Below, in pieces: positions 21,892-33,625 of a DNA stretch of 49,997 nucleotides (its first letter is position 1; the number at the start of each line of letters is the position of its first letter). Both the position numbers and the translations under genes were made by a program. Origin of the DNA: Micractinium sp. NFX-FRZ. Lineage: Eukaryota > Chlorophyta > Trebouxiophyceae > Chlorellales > Chlorellaceae. The notes below the pieces were generated by a model. That model saw only the letters and a program-made list of their open reading frames with translations. It was not told where the DNA came from and did not search any database. Location of the stretch: the NCBI GenBank assembly GCA_029339195.1, contig JAPTJF010000454.1, forward strand, positions 1-49,997, in the 5' to 3' direction.

Positions 21892-24800
21892 GTGCAAGCG
21901 CTGCCGCCTGCCGTGCAAGCTGCGAGTCTGCAGCAGCCTTGGCCGCCGCCGCAGCAGCAACAGCTGCAGCACGCTCCTGCTCTAGCTTCCGCGCGCGCTG
22001 CGCGGCCGCCTCAGCCTCAGCAGCGGCGGCTGCGGCTGCGGCTGCGGCGGCTGCTGCGCTTTCGGGCGGCTCAATGCCCCGCAGCTCGTTCAGGCTCTGC
22101 TGCAGCTTCCTCCTCACTTTCTTCCCGTACTTGGCAGACACCCCGCCGGCAGAAGCGCGCTCAATCGCGTCATCCAGAACCTGCCAGGTGGCAAGCGCAA
22201 GGCGAGGGATGCCAGGGGCGGCAGGAGGGGTCAGCTTGGGTGGGCGCCCCATGAAATACCCTACGCAGCTGCCTGCTTCCCGACCCCACGCTCCTCCCCC
22301 CATGCTACACTAGCTCTCTGCTGTCCGATGCTTCACGCATCCAGCAGCGTGGCCTGCCACTCCTGCCACACAGCCTCCCTCCCTCGACCACCCCCTCGCC
22401 CCACACCCACACAACTCCACGAGGCCCCCTGTGCCCGCTGCGCCCGCTGTGCCTGCTGCCCTATTGGCTCGCTCCCTCTGTCCCCGGCGAGGCTGTCCAC
22501 CCACCGCTGTGCCTGCTGTGCCTGCTGTGCCTGCTGTGCCTCCCCATCACCTGCATGGCAACCTCCAGCTGCGCCTCCCCATCCGCTCCCGTCGGCTCAA
22601 CAGCCAGCAGCCTGGCGGCAGCCTCGGCGGCATCCTCAAGCTGCTGCCTCAGCACCTCGTGCTCTGCAGGCACAGCAGGCACAGCATGGAACAGGCTTGC
22701 TGAGAAATGGGGGCCCAGGAGCACGCACAACGGCAGCATCGGCACGTGACGCAGCACCCTCATACTCTGCAGTGCCATGCAGCGCCTAGCACCGAGGGCA
22801 GGGAGCAGGGCAGCAGACGCGGCAGCAGCGGCAGCAGGCCGAGATGCCTGCCGTCAGCGGACAGATAGCGGGCCAGCAGGGAGCAGCCTTGGCAAGGCAA
22901 ATGCTCACAGCACTAAAGCAAGAAGGCATGGCAAGCAGCCTACAGAATGGGATGCCGGGAGGCGAGAATGCCATGCACCGGAGCATGGGGGGGGCGGCAC
23001 TTGCCTGAGGCAACGCTGAGTGACTCTGCTGCACTGTCCGCCCGGCTGCTGGCGGCAGAAGGCTCGGCCACGAGCGCGGCAGCAACAGCGGGCGTGACGG
23101 GCGTGGCCCTGGCTTCAGCAGCGGCGGCATCATCACTGGGGCCGGCGGCGCTGCCGCTGGCCTCGGGCTGCTGCTTCGGGGCGGCGGCCTTTGCCTTGCG
23201 CTGCTGCTGCTGCTGCTGCTTGGCCTCGCTGGCTGCGGCAGCGCCCTGCCTGCCCGCCTGATGCTGCGCCAAGTCGTCGGCAACGGCCGTGGGCGGGGCG
23301 GGCGGGGCGCCAGCGCCGGTGCCGGCGATGGCAGCAGCTTCCGCCTCCTCCTCCTCCTGATCCGCTGCCTCGCCCTCTTCGGCGGCTGTGCCAGCCGCCT
23401 CGGCGCCTGTGCCAGCAGCCGCCGCAGCCGCCTCGGCCTTGCTTTTTGCTTTGGCCTTGGCCTTCTGCTTCTTCTTCTTGCTGGCGCTGCTGCTGGCCGA
23501 TTTTTGCCGCGTCAGGCTCTCCGCCTCACTGCAGCAGCATGGCAGGCACGGGACAGGGGAGGGGGCAGGGTTGGAAAGGGATGTCAGAAAGGGGGAAGCT
23601 GGGACCAGCACGGTTCAGCAGCCGGGCTGGATCTCCGTGACGCCACACTCGAATGCCGGCACGGCCAGGCAGCCAAGAGGTGCATGCAGCCAAGCGGAGC
23701 CGCCTACACTGACTAAGCCGCACGGACTAAGCCGTCGGGCAAGCAAGGTGAAGGTGTGGGAAAGCGCAGATCCTCTCCGTGCCATCCCCGTCCCTAGCTG
23801 CCCCTCCCTGCCTGCCACTCACGTCTCCTCCTCCTCCAGCAGCGCAGCCATGGCGGCATCAGCCAGCGCCTGCTCCGCCTCCATGTCAGCTGCACAGCAG
23901 GCGCAGCAGGGGTGCAGCAGGAGCAGCACGCAGGGACGCTGACATCAGGCCACGGCGCATCGGCGGCGGCAGCTGCCATGCAGCTGCCATGTGAGAGAGG
24001 CAAGCAGCAGCTGTCCAGCAAGCTTCCTCAAGTGCGGTCACCGCCACTAGCACCACAAACACGCACGCATCATAACTCAATGCCCCAGGCCAGGGGCTGC
24101 CAATCATATCACAACCAACTGGCATGCCGCTCGCCCCTCCCACACACCTGTCGCGTCGTCTCGGTCATCGTCCCGTGCATCAGCCAGAGGGTTGCGCCCC
24201 GCCGCGCGCGCCACCGAACCCTCCTGGGCAACACGCTTCAGCTTGGCATCCAACAGCTTCTGCGCAGGGAGACACAACACACACATGGATTGGTTTGAAT
24301 CCAACAAGCAAGCCTTGTGTGGACTTCTTCATGCTGCAAACACACTGCATCAGTCTGACATCCAGAAGCGTCTGCAAGCGACATGGATCCCCAACTTGAT
24401 CGCCCTTCTCATTGACACCCCTCACCACCACATGCACCAAACTACACAGCGCACGGCACCGCGCCTCCCCCTCCTCCATACCCTCCTTACCCTGGCCCGC
24501 ACTCCCCTTACTCCCTCACACCCTACACCCACCTTGCTCCTCCATGCCCTCCCTACCCAGCGCAACTACCCACAGCCACAACCCACAGCGCACACCTGCT
24601 GCCGCGTCGTCTTGCCGTGCTGGCCGCAGAGGACGTAGGTGGCGGTGGCGCCGTCGATGCCGTCGGCGCGCGCCCGCCAGTCGCAGCCCAGCCGCGCCAG
24701 CGCAAACATCATGTCTTTTTTGTTGGCCATGGCGGCGTGGTGCATGGCGGTGCCTGGCAGGGAGGGAATGAGCCAATGGAAGGGTGGTTAGCCGGAGCAG

Positions 24801-27800
24801 AAGGCAAGAGCAATATTGGTACAGAAAGAGCAAGGTGGGTAGTCGGGAGCATAGGCGGTGCCTGGCAGGGAGGGAGAGGGGAAGAAGGATGAGAGAGGGA
24901 GGTGTGGTTGATGCCATGGGTGAACAATGAACTACACCACGTACGCCACGAGTGAGTGGAGCCCAGCACCATGTCCCCAACCCCACCACATCACACAATC
25001 CGCTCTGTTGTTACAAGACGCACCCACCCACCTCCCACAGAGTCCTTGCAGTTGATGTCCGTCCCCAGCTCCACAAGCTTCAGAGCCATGCTCTTGTCGC
25101 CACACCCGGCGGCTGCAGCGCGGGTGCCAGAGGGCAGGGCAGGGAGGGAGAGGGTTTTGAGAGCAGGGGCAGGTGAGCAGGGCAACGGCAACGGCATGGA
25201 GCCGGTGCAGTGTGCCCCGTGTGCGCTCTCATTGCAGCCCGCTGGGCAGGCAGGCAGGCAGGGGCCCAGGCAGGCAGCAAGCAAGCAGGCAGGCAGCAGA
25301 GTGGAGGTCGGCGGCGGCACGCACCCAGGTGCAGCGCCGTGCGCCCCTCGTTGTCAGTCAGGTGCAGGTCTGCCCCCAAATCCACAAGGCGCTCCACCAC
25401 CTGCAGGCAGGGATCACAAGGGTTGTGCGACTGCCATTCGAAAGCGCTTCCGGGGGCAGCAATGTGCAGGCAGGTTCTTATCAATCACATGTCCAAGTCC
25501 ACGGGGAGCCAGCAGCTGTGATCACACCCATTGTCTGACTGCCGTTGGAACGCGTTTCTGGGAAAGCAATGTGCGGTACCGTTGCAGGTGCGGATCTGGC
25601 CCCAGACCCCACAAACGCAGTCCACCATGTGCAGGCACAGTGGCGTGTCATGTCATGAGTCTGCCGGCACCAGCAATGTGCAGCAGGATAGGCCGGGCAA
25701 TGCAGCGTAGCGGTGGTGCTGGCACGGCAGGCAGGGCACCGACAGTGCGGTGGTAGAGGAAAGCTGTGCTGCCCGCCCAGCTTGGAGCACCTGCTGCACC
25801 CCTGCACTGTTACAGCACGCAGCCGCCGTAGCACAAACAGGCAGCGCCTCCCCTGTCTCCCAACTGATGCTGTGCACACCTTTGATAGCCCGCGAGCCCA
25901 TGCCCTGCCGCCCAAAAAGCAAATCAAAATACAATAAAATTCCCACCCACGCACCTTGATGAGGCGCGAGCGGTCCTGCTCCCCCGCCGCAAACGAGAGC
26001 TGGTCGGTGCGCCGCGCCAGGCAGTCAAGGTTGCTGCTGTCCACGGCAGGCTTGGAGATGGCAGCCGCCGCAGCCGCCAGCGCCAGCCCGCTGCTGTCGG
26101 CGCCGCCCAGCAGCTGCGTGGCAGCCGCGCCGCCCACGGCGCCTACCGATGCCGGCACAATGGCGCCTGCACCCAGTCCGGCGGCGGCGCTGCTGGAGGC
26201 CGCCCCGGCATCCAAGCTGGGCCCGGCTTCAAGCAGCAGCTGGTCAAGGCTGGAGCCCGCCTCCCCAGAGCCCCCAGGCGGCGGCACCTGCAGCTGCAGC
26301 AGCAGCTGCTGCTGCAGCACCTCCTGGCTGCGCGCCAGCGCTGCCTGCATCTGCGCCAGTGCGGCCTGCACCGTCTGCTGCGTCTGCTGCAGCTGCACCT
26401 GCGCCGCCGAGCCGCTGCTGGCGGCGGCGCTGCTGCCGGCGCCGCCCGGCTGCCGCCGCTGCTGCTGGTTGTACGCCTTCTTCAGCAGCTTGGTCAGCCC
26501 AAGGGAGCGCCAAGTGGACCACAGATCCTGCCCAGATGCGCTGCTGCCGCCGCCGCTGCCGCCGGCGCTGCCGGCACCGCCCGAGGCCCCCGTGCCTCCC
26601 AGGGCGCCAAAGTCGAGAGTTGCCGAGAAGCTGCTGGCCCCCCACAGGGAGCTGGCGGTGGTGAGCAGAGGGTCCACCCCCACGCCTGCAGTACCTGCAG
26701 TACCGCCCCCCAGGGGCGCCCACGCCAGCCCTGTGCGCACAGGCACCAAGCCGTCCCGCTTCACCGCCGTGCTGCCACTGGCCGTGATGGCCGCCTGCGC
26801 CGCCTGCTGGGCGGGCGTCAGCTGCGGCTGGTGCGGCGGGTTGAGGCGCGCGTAGCCGGTGGCTGTGGCGGCAGGCGGGCCTGCTGTGCTAGTTGCCGTG
26901 GCAGAGGTGGAGGCGGGCACGGAGGCGAGCGCGGAGTAGGTGCCGTGCGCCGCGTTCTGGAGCGGTGTGCAGTCCGTGATGTCCCGGCAGTTCACGTCAG
27001 CACCCAGCTCAACCAGCGCCGCCACGGTGTCCAGGAAGCCGCAGCCTGCACAGGGATGAGGTAGGAGGCAGTCAGTGGGGGGTGCGGTGGCATGATGCGG
27101 GTGCAGCAGTGTGTGTTTGATGGGCGTGCAGAGCGGGGGGGAAGGGAGCTCGGCAGCAGGGGCGTGGTGGTGTGGGAAGCCTCCTGGGGAGCCCAGGCGT
27201 TGCAGTTGTCCTGGCAGCACAGCCGGCACCGACTGCACCCCCGCCACATTCCCTGGCCCCAGTGCCAACTTGCCGGGCCTACCCCCTCACAGGCCGCTGC
27301 CCTTGCTACCCGCTGCCAGGTGCAGCGGCACGCATCCGCCCCTTTTTAATCCTCCTCCCTGCCACCCCCCACATCTGCCTCCACCAGCCCAATCCCAAGC
27401 CACCTGCTGCCAGGTGCAGCGGTGTGTTGAGCGCATTGTCCCTGCTGTCCACCGGGCACCCCGCGGCCACCAGCGGCGCCAGCACGTGCGTCTGCCCAAA
27501 GGCGGCTGCGTAGTGCAGCGCCGTGGAGCCATCCTTGGTGCGGCAGGTCACGCTGATCTGCACACAGGTGCACACGTCAGGCACAAGCGGGGCATGTGAG
27601 GACGGGGCCCAAGCTGTACTGCACACGAGTGTGTTTGCCTCGGGGAGCGTGGTGTGGGATGACGCGTGGTGCATGGTGTGGGCAGCAAGACGAGCACGCC
27701 CATGCGTTCTGTCACGTCCCCGGCACCGGCCTGGGTGCCTCTTTCCCTTGCCCCGCTCCCGCTACTGCTCCCACACTCCCCATCTGCCCCTGTGCCCCCC

Positions 27801-30800
27801 TCCTTGCCTGCGGGCATGAGCAGCCTGCCTGCCTGCCTGCTTATGATTGCCCACTCCCACGACACATCTGCCGCGCCCCGCCTGCCTGCCCCTGCGACTG
27901 CCATCCTGCACGACAGCTGGATCCTCCCCCTCACAGCACCACACCACACCCACACCCACACCCACACTTGCCTGCGGGCAGCTCAGCAGCCTGTCTATGA
28001 CGTCCGCCCGCCCGGAGCGCGCCGCGATGTGGAGGGGCGTCTCCAGGCTGCGCTGCGCCAGCGTCGCCTCCACGTCAGCACCCAGCTCCACCAGCAGCGC
28101 AATCGCCTCAATGTTGGCGGGGCCCTGCAACAGGCAATCGTTTATTGATCATTGATCATTCATCAACACAACAGAAGATACTGACATCAATGCAGATTGA
28201 ATCATTGATGATCCAGCGGTGCATGTGTCATCAGCGGCTGCCAAGTCTGAGAGTTTATGCATCAGCCAGCTAGGCCAGCCAGCAGCGCAGGCAGCTCCAC
28301 GTGTGGCGGGGCCCCGGGCGAGTCGCCGGTGTTGCTGTCAGCTTCGGGGGAGGTCAGGGTCTCAAGCGCACGCAGCACGACCGTGTATTGCACTTTCAAC
28401 TGTAGCGCACACGTCTCAAGGGCACCATGGCACGTGTGTCAAGAAGGGGAGCGCACCTTCATGAGCGCGAGCGCCAGCGGCGTGAGCCCCTTGTTGCTCG
28501 GCGTGTCCACGGGTGCCCCCAGCGCGACCAGGCGTGACACCGAGTCGCACTGCCCCGCGTCCGCCGCTAGGTGGAGCGCTGCAGGGGGCGGGTGGGGCGG
28601 GTCAAGAGGCGTGAGCAGGGAGGGGAGAGAGAGAAAAAAAAGGTGTGGAGCGCACAGGCAGCCAGGGAGGCGGCTGACAGGTGGGCTGCTGGCAGTCAAG
28701 CAGGCAAGCGGGACACAAGCACGCACACAGGTGGCTGTTTGTTACAAACCAAACTACAACGCAGCACCAGAAGTTGCATCCCCACACAAAAGCACGTGGT
28801 TTGCCTTGCCCGCTGCACAGCCCCCAGCCCCCGGCAGGCTGCCCCCACCCCATGCTCCCCAACGCCCCGCACCTGTGTACCCTCCCCTCAAGTCTCGCTG
28901 CCCCAGGTCCGCCCCCCGCGCCGCGAGCTCCCCCAGCGCCCCGCAGCGCCCGTGCATGGCCGCGTAGTGCAGCGGTGTGCGTCCAAGGTAGTCCTTTGCG
29001 TTGAGGTCGTGCTTCAGGTCTGCAAGCCTGGCGATGGCCGCCACGTGGCCGCCGTTGGCGGCCGAGTGTAGGGGAGTGAACTGGTAGTTGTCTCTCGAGT
29101 CTACTTGGTTGCCCAGCTCCCGAACTAGAACTTCAATTAGGTCCACCCAGCCCTGCATAGGAGCACGTGGGGGGTCCCAGAGGGTGGGACGGCGGGTGCG
29201 GGTGAGCACTGGGGCAGAGCCGAAGCGTCGCGCCTGCTCACGTAGCCTGCTCACATAGCGACCACTTGGCGCCTGCCCGGCATTGGAAGCAGCTCGCATT
29301 GACGTTGCACAGCTGCAACCCACTCTGCAATCCTCCCAACTCCACCCCCTGTCCCGCCCACCTGCTCTGCCGCCACGTGCACCGCAGTGCGCCCCTCTAG
29401 GCTGCGCAGGCTGGAGGGGCAGTGGAGTTGCTCCAGCAGGCGTACCGCCTCAATGCGGTTCCATGCCGCCGCACAGTAGAGCGGAGTGCAGCCGTCTCGG
29501 TCCGTGACTGCACCTCAGGGGAAGCAAGCGACCGAAACGGGTAAGCACATGGCAAGCAGCAGCAGTGGCACCAAACAGCAGGGGCACCATTGCCACGTAC
29601 GCTGCGCTGCGCCCGCTCAAGAGCCTTCCCCTGTGCTGGGCAGTGGATCACAGCAGCAAAGCAGCTGCATGCCTGCCTGCCTGCCTGCTGCCTCGCCTTG
29701 CAGATGCCACCCAGGTGCCTGCCACAGCCTGCCTGCCACAGGTGCCGGCCTACGGCACCGCAGCTGCACGGCCCCCTCCCTACAAATCCGCCAGGCATTC
29801 TACCGCCACCCCGCCGCACCTTGCGAGCTGCACCCCAGCCGCACAAGCTGCCGTATCGCCTCCAAGTGCCCCTCCCCGGCAGCCACATGGATGGGCGTGG
29901 ATCCCACCGCGTCCTGCACCACCACCTCGCATCCCAGGGACACCAGCGCCTCGATCGCCGCCACCTGCACGGGGGGGAAGACAGGGCAGGCAGCGGTGGG
30001 CGAGAGGCACGGTTCAGCGGCACGTGGCATGCTGTTGCCGCAAAGCTGCCATTTTCCACTCGTACCACACCGCTCCTATTTACACGCTGCACCCCTGAAC
30101 CCCATGTATGTGGCAGCAGGGGTGCAGGGGCATCCGCCAATTACTGGGCCCCACCCTCAGCCCTCTTCTGCTGCCTCGCTACTGGCTGCAGCTGTGCATG
30201 AGGGCTCCATTCCTCACCTGGTTGTAAGCGGCGGCGTAGTGCAGGGGCGTCCAGGAGTTCATGGACTTGACCCTCAGGTCACACTTGAACTGCTGCACCA
30301 GCCGACGGATGAGCTCAATGTTGCCTGGGGTGGTGGGAGGGAGCCGGGCGGGGGCAGGCGAGTGCACACATGATGTGAACAGTTAGGCATTAAAGGCCTG
30401 GGAAGAAGCTTCTGCAGGCGGATGAGCTCGTGAAAAGGGCTCGCAAGCGACGGCTGAGGCCACCGCGGCGGGGCAGCAGCAGCGGCAGTGGCGGCAACAG
30501 TGGCGACAACGGGCAGCGCCTTCCCCAGCGCCCGCTCTCGACCTCACTGTGCTCTACTGCTCACCCGACATGGCTGCGACGTGCAGCGGGTGCCAGCCCA
30601 GCACGCGCTGCACAGCGGGCAGCCCCGGCCGCGCGAGGTCCACCACCTGTGTTGGAGGGTGGGCGGCAGGGAGGCGTCAGGAGGGCGCGAGGTCGGGACG
30701 GAGTGTTCAGCACCCCTCCAGCAGCATCCCCCCTGCACTGCAACACACGTGCATGCACGCGTCTTGTGCACATGTGCACCTCGTGCCACCTCGTGCCCGG

Positions 30801-32162
30801 CAGTGGTGCGGGCACACGGTCCTGCGACGTGCCAGCCAGCCCGCCCACCTGCGCAACGGCCGCCCACAGCGGCGACAGCTCTGCCAGCGGCTTGGCCAGC
30901 CCGTCGTCCTCAAACGTCGCGCTCTCCCAGCCCAGGTGCAGGAAGCCCATAAAGTCCTGGGGGGCAGGGCATGAGGTACAGGCACAACATGAGGCCGACG
31001 GCGAGAGAGGTGGGGGTCCCCGAAAGTGGCAGGGAATGGGGGATACAAAAACGCAATTAGTGCACACGTCAACAAGCGGCTGACCCCACGCTTCATGCAC
31101 ACAGCAACAAGTGGCTCACCCCACACTTCGCGCACACGGCAACAAGCAGCCCCCAGCACGACACCCATGCTGCCCTCGCTGACAAGCCTGCCCCCCCCCC
31201 GCTTGCTGCGCACCTGCATGCAGCGGCGGCGCGCCACTTCATGCAGCGGGGTGCGCCCCCCCTCATCCGCCAGCAGCGCCTCCACCAGCCGGATGATCAG
31301 GGTGACCTGCAGCTGACAGCATGTGTGGAATGGGGTCAATATCCACGACGTGTCACGGGCCTTCATCTTGGCAGCTGAGCGGCCACCAGCTGGGGAATGA
31401 GGGAGACCTACTCACACAGCCGCCATAGGAATCGTGTGAGGTGTGATTGTGTGTTGCCAACTGCAGTGCAGTGGGGCAGGCAGCGCCCTCCACCAGCCAA
31501 CAGCAAACACACATGGCTGCACCCCTCAAGGCCCGCTACACGCATACATTGCGCACCATGGCGCCTTGTTGTTCGCCCCATAAGCGGGGCAGGACAGCAA
31601 CCACCGCGGCCAGTGCCACTCATCGTCTACCACCCGTCGCCCTCGCACCTGGTTTTGCACCGCTGCCAGGTGCACGGGCGTGCAGCCCAGGATGTCTTTC
31701 GCCAGCAGCAGCGCCGGCCCGCCGCGCTCTAGGAGCACATCCACCACACCCACATGCCCCCGCATCACCGCATGATGCAGCGGCGTGCGGCTCTCGCCGT
31801 CGCGCGCCGTGGGGTCCGCGCCCTGCACCCACAAGTGTGCCAGCGAGAGACAGCGGCAGTGTGGGTACTTGGCATGCCACATGTGGATATGCTGCTCGCA
31901 CTGCTGGCGCAGAACACGTGCCAGGGTTCCACAGAACACAGCAGGCCCTGCTGCTGCCGCTGCTGCTGGTGGCGAGGCTGCAGCTCTTCTCGCGGCTCAG
32001 GCTGCACTGCCACCACAGCAGCTTTGCCGGCCCAAGCATCCGCTGGGCACGCCTGTGGCCTCCGGCACCAACCTGGTCCAAGAGAGACGCCACCTCTGCC
32101 TCATCCCCGCGCTGTGCAGCCCTGTGCAGCGCTGTCGCGCCCGTGACAGGCGCATGAAACAT
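20651..32162 (-). CDS. Giant ankyrin-repeat protein with low-complexity insert and SLF-motif tail, 21 exons
   Basis: Scaffold-type protein of unknown function; 1801 aa. Exons: 32162-32073, 31822-31649, 31306-31214, 30956-30849, 30646-30565, 30324-30218, 29964-29820, 29507-29362, 29152-28873, 28578-28457, 28124-27972, 27557-27404, 27045-25955, 25400-25325, 25112-25032, 24753-24596, 24259-24148, 23889-23823, 23528-23005, 22663-22551, 22180-20651. Residues 1 to about 585 hold roughly a dozen ankyrin repeats (GATALHRAAQRGDEAEVASL, RTPLHHAVMRGHVGVVDVLL, TPLHYAAMHGRCGALGEL). An Ala/Gln/Ser-rich insert of about 330 aa inside exon 13 separates them from the last three repeats (915-1020). A basic KKKKQKAKAKAKSK stretch and acidic coiled coil follow, then a 500-aa Q/A/P-rich tail with polyQ and repeated SLF motifs. 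The ATG is the first in frame. Two introns use GC donors. Confidence 0.88.
21851..21892 (-). repeat. Coding polyglutamine tract (CAG/CTG)n
   Basis: About 14 CAG/CTG triplets encode polyQ in the last exon of the ankyrin gene. Shorter Q and A runs surround it. The length is likely to vary between strains. Confidence 0.9.
25425..25690. repeat. Diverged tandem copies of the ankyrin exon-14 edge within its upstream intron
   Basis: The intron segment at 25425-25476 recurs, diverged, at 25534-25582. It is followed at 25584-25640 by a copy of the exon 14 start (compare gctccaccacctgcaggcag at 25391 with gtccaccatgtgcaggcaca near 25620). The copied acceptor has decayed. A third trace of the unit is at 25660-25690. 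Confidence 0.65.
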
Positions 32163-32523
32163 AGTGGCGCACGCACGCACTGGCCTGCCGCCGTGCGCCG
32201 CCGCCGCCGCCCCGCCGCCGCCTGCCGCTGCTGGCTCCCCCGTCACGCCTGCGCGGGTGCAGCGGGCCCCATCGTGAGCACGTTCTCGTGTGATGTGCTA
32301 CACGAAATGCAGTGGGCTCAGCGCTGTTGCGAGAAGCGGCTTCCCAGCTCATTCCCGGCGAAGACCAGCAGCATGTGCTGGGCTCCCTGCCGGACAAGGT
32401 CTGAGCATCGCACACACTTCAGCGTGCTTATGGCGGCTCACCTGGGGGGTTCTGCGCAGGAGGTGGGCTCGTCGGCACGCCTAGCAAGCTCTTTCGACGC
32501 GTCTGCTGCCACCAGCAGATCCG

Positions 32524-32533
32524 TTATATATAA
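32524..32533 (-). promoter_or_regulatory. Possible TATA element of the ankyrin gene
   Basis: TTATATATAA stands out in GC-rich DNA, 362 bases upstream of the ankyrin ATG. It would imply a 5' UTR of roughly 330 bases or a 5'-UTR intron. It is palindromic, so strand is uncertain. Confidence 0.3.
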
Positions 32534-32628
32534 TTGACAGCGTCAGGACCCTTGTGGCGTGGTCCGGGCGCAGAGAGCGCGGTCTCCACTCTTGGACTCC
32601 CCCGCTGTCCCTCGTTTGACTGCCGCTG

Positions 32629-32666
32629 GCAATTGCAGACGCACAATGCAATTGCAGACGCACAAT
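32629..32666. repeat. 19-bp perfect tandem duplication
   Basis: The unit gcaattgcagacgcacaat occurs twice in immediate succession, about 470-500 bases upstream of the ankyrin start codon and upstream of the TATA-like element. It could be a duplicated regulatory site. Confidence 0.85.
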
Positions 32667-33625
32667 AGAGCGCCTGCAAGCCTCCTGAAATCGGGAGAGT
32701 TTCCTCCCGCTGCCAGAGTTCAGCAGCCGCTCGTGGGCCGCTGTTCAATCTGGCCTGCGTTGGATCGATCGCTTGTGATGTTAGGTCGAGGTATAGCAAG
32801 CATATGGGGGCCTTCACACCCTCATCCCCCGCCGCTCGTGCGCACAAATTTCGGCCGCCTTCTCGCGCTCTTCCGCAGCCCCCAGCATTGCACACTTGTC
32901 GTAATAAATTGGGAAATCGATTTGACGGTGTGAATGCAGCTCAGGGTTGTGGCCAAAAGCGCCGCCGCCGCCACGGCCACCGCCGGCCGCTGCTGCCACC
33001 GTCGTCAGGGCCGGTGCCAGTGGCGTTTGACCAGAGAAACATGCAATGGAATGCACCGAACATATGTTTTCCTTTTCACATGGGTGTGGGTCGCAGGTGG
33101 GTGTGAGTGGCACAGTGATGGTGACATGCCTGCGCTGGTATACAGAGCTCCTGCTGCGGAAAAAATGGAACGCAACCGATTGAGGCTGCCTGCGGCAGAC
33201 ATACATGATTGGCAGCACAGCAGCATAGCAGCAGCGCATGATATAGTGGTACAAAGGGGGCGAGGGGTGCAATGTGGGAAGTTCGAGAGGGCAAGGCGGA
33301 GGGGTAGCAGGGGGGAGCAGTTGTGCTCGTGTGCTATTCATACACCGACGGCAGCTGGCCCCGCGAGGGCCCGCAAAAAGAGCCTCAGCAGGCATTCACC
33401 ACTCGCCGAGGCCCAACCGATGCCAGCCAGAGGTCGTGACCGCAGCACAAGCAACCGTGCGCAACACAGCCCTCCAGGCAGCCGTGCTGGCAGACCTCCA
33501 GGCAGCCGCTTCAGGCAGACAACCGGCAGCAGAGCCTGGCAGGTTTGGGCCCTTGAACAGCATGCACAGCATGCACATCATGTCCAAGGCACCTACGATC
33601 TCAAAAAGGTAACTGTCCGCCGCCT

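Larger units (their letters stand above)
32163..33625. other. Ankyrin-gene upstream region and mutase 3' UTR
   Basis: About 1.46 kb without a supported exon. It is the most AT-rich gene-free stretch before the right end. It contains TTATATATAA at 32524-32533 and a 19-bp tandem repeat at 32629-32666. Open frames are unrelated to known proteins. Confidence 0.5.

Noticed and set aside
21271..22313. Other-frame readings rich in polySer, polyCys and polyAla over the last ankyrin exon
   Set aside because: They are shadows of the CAG-rich coding sequence; only one frame joins in phase to the upstream exons.
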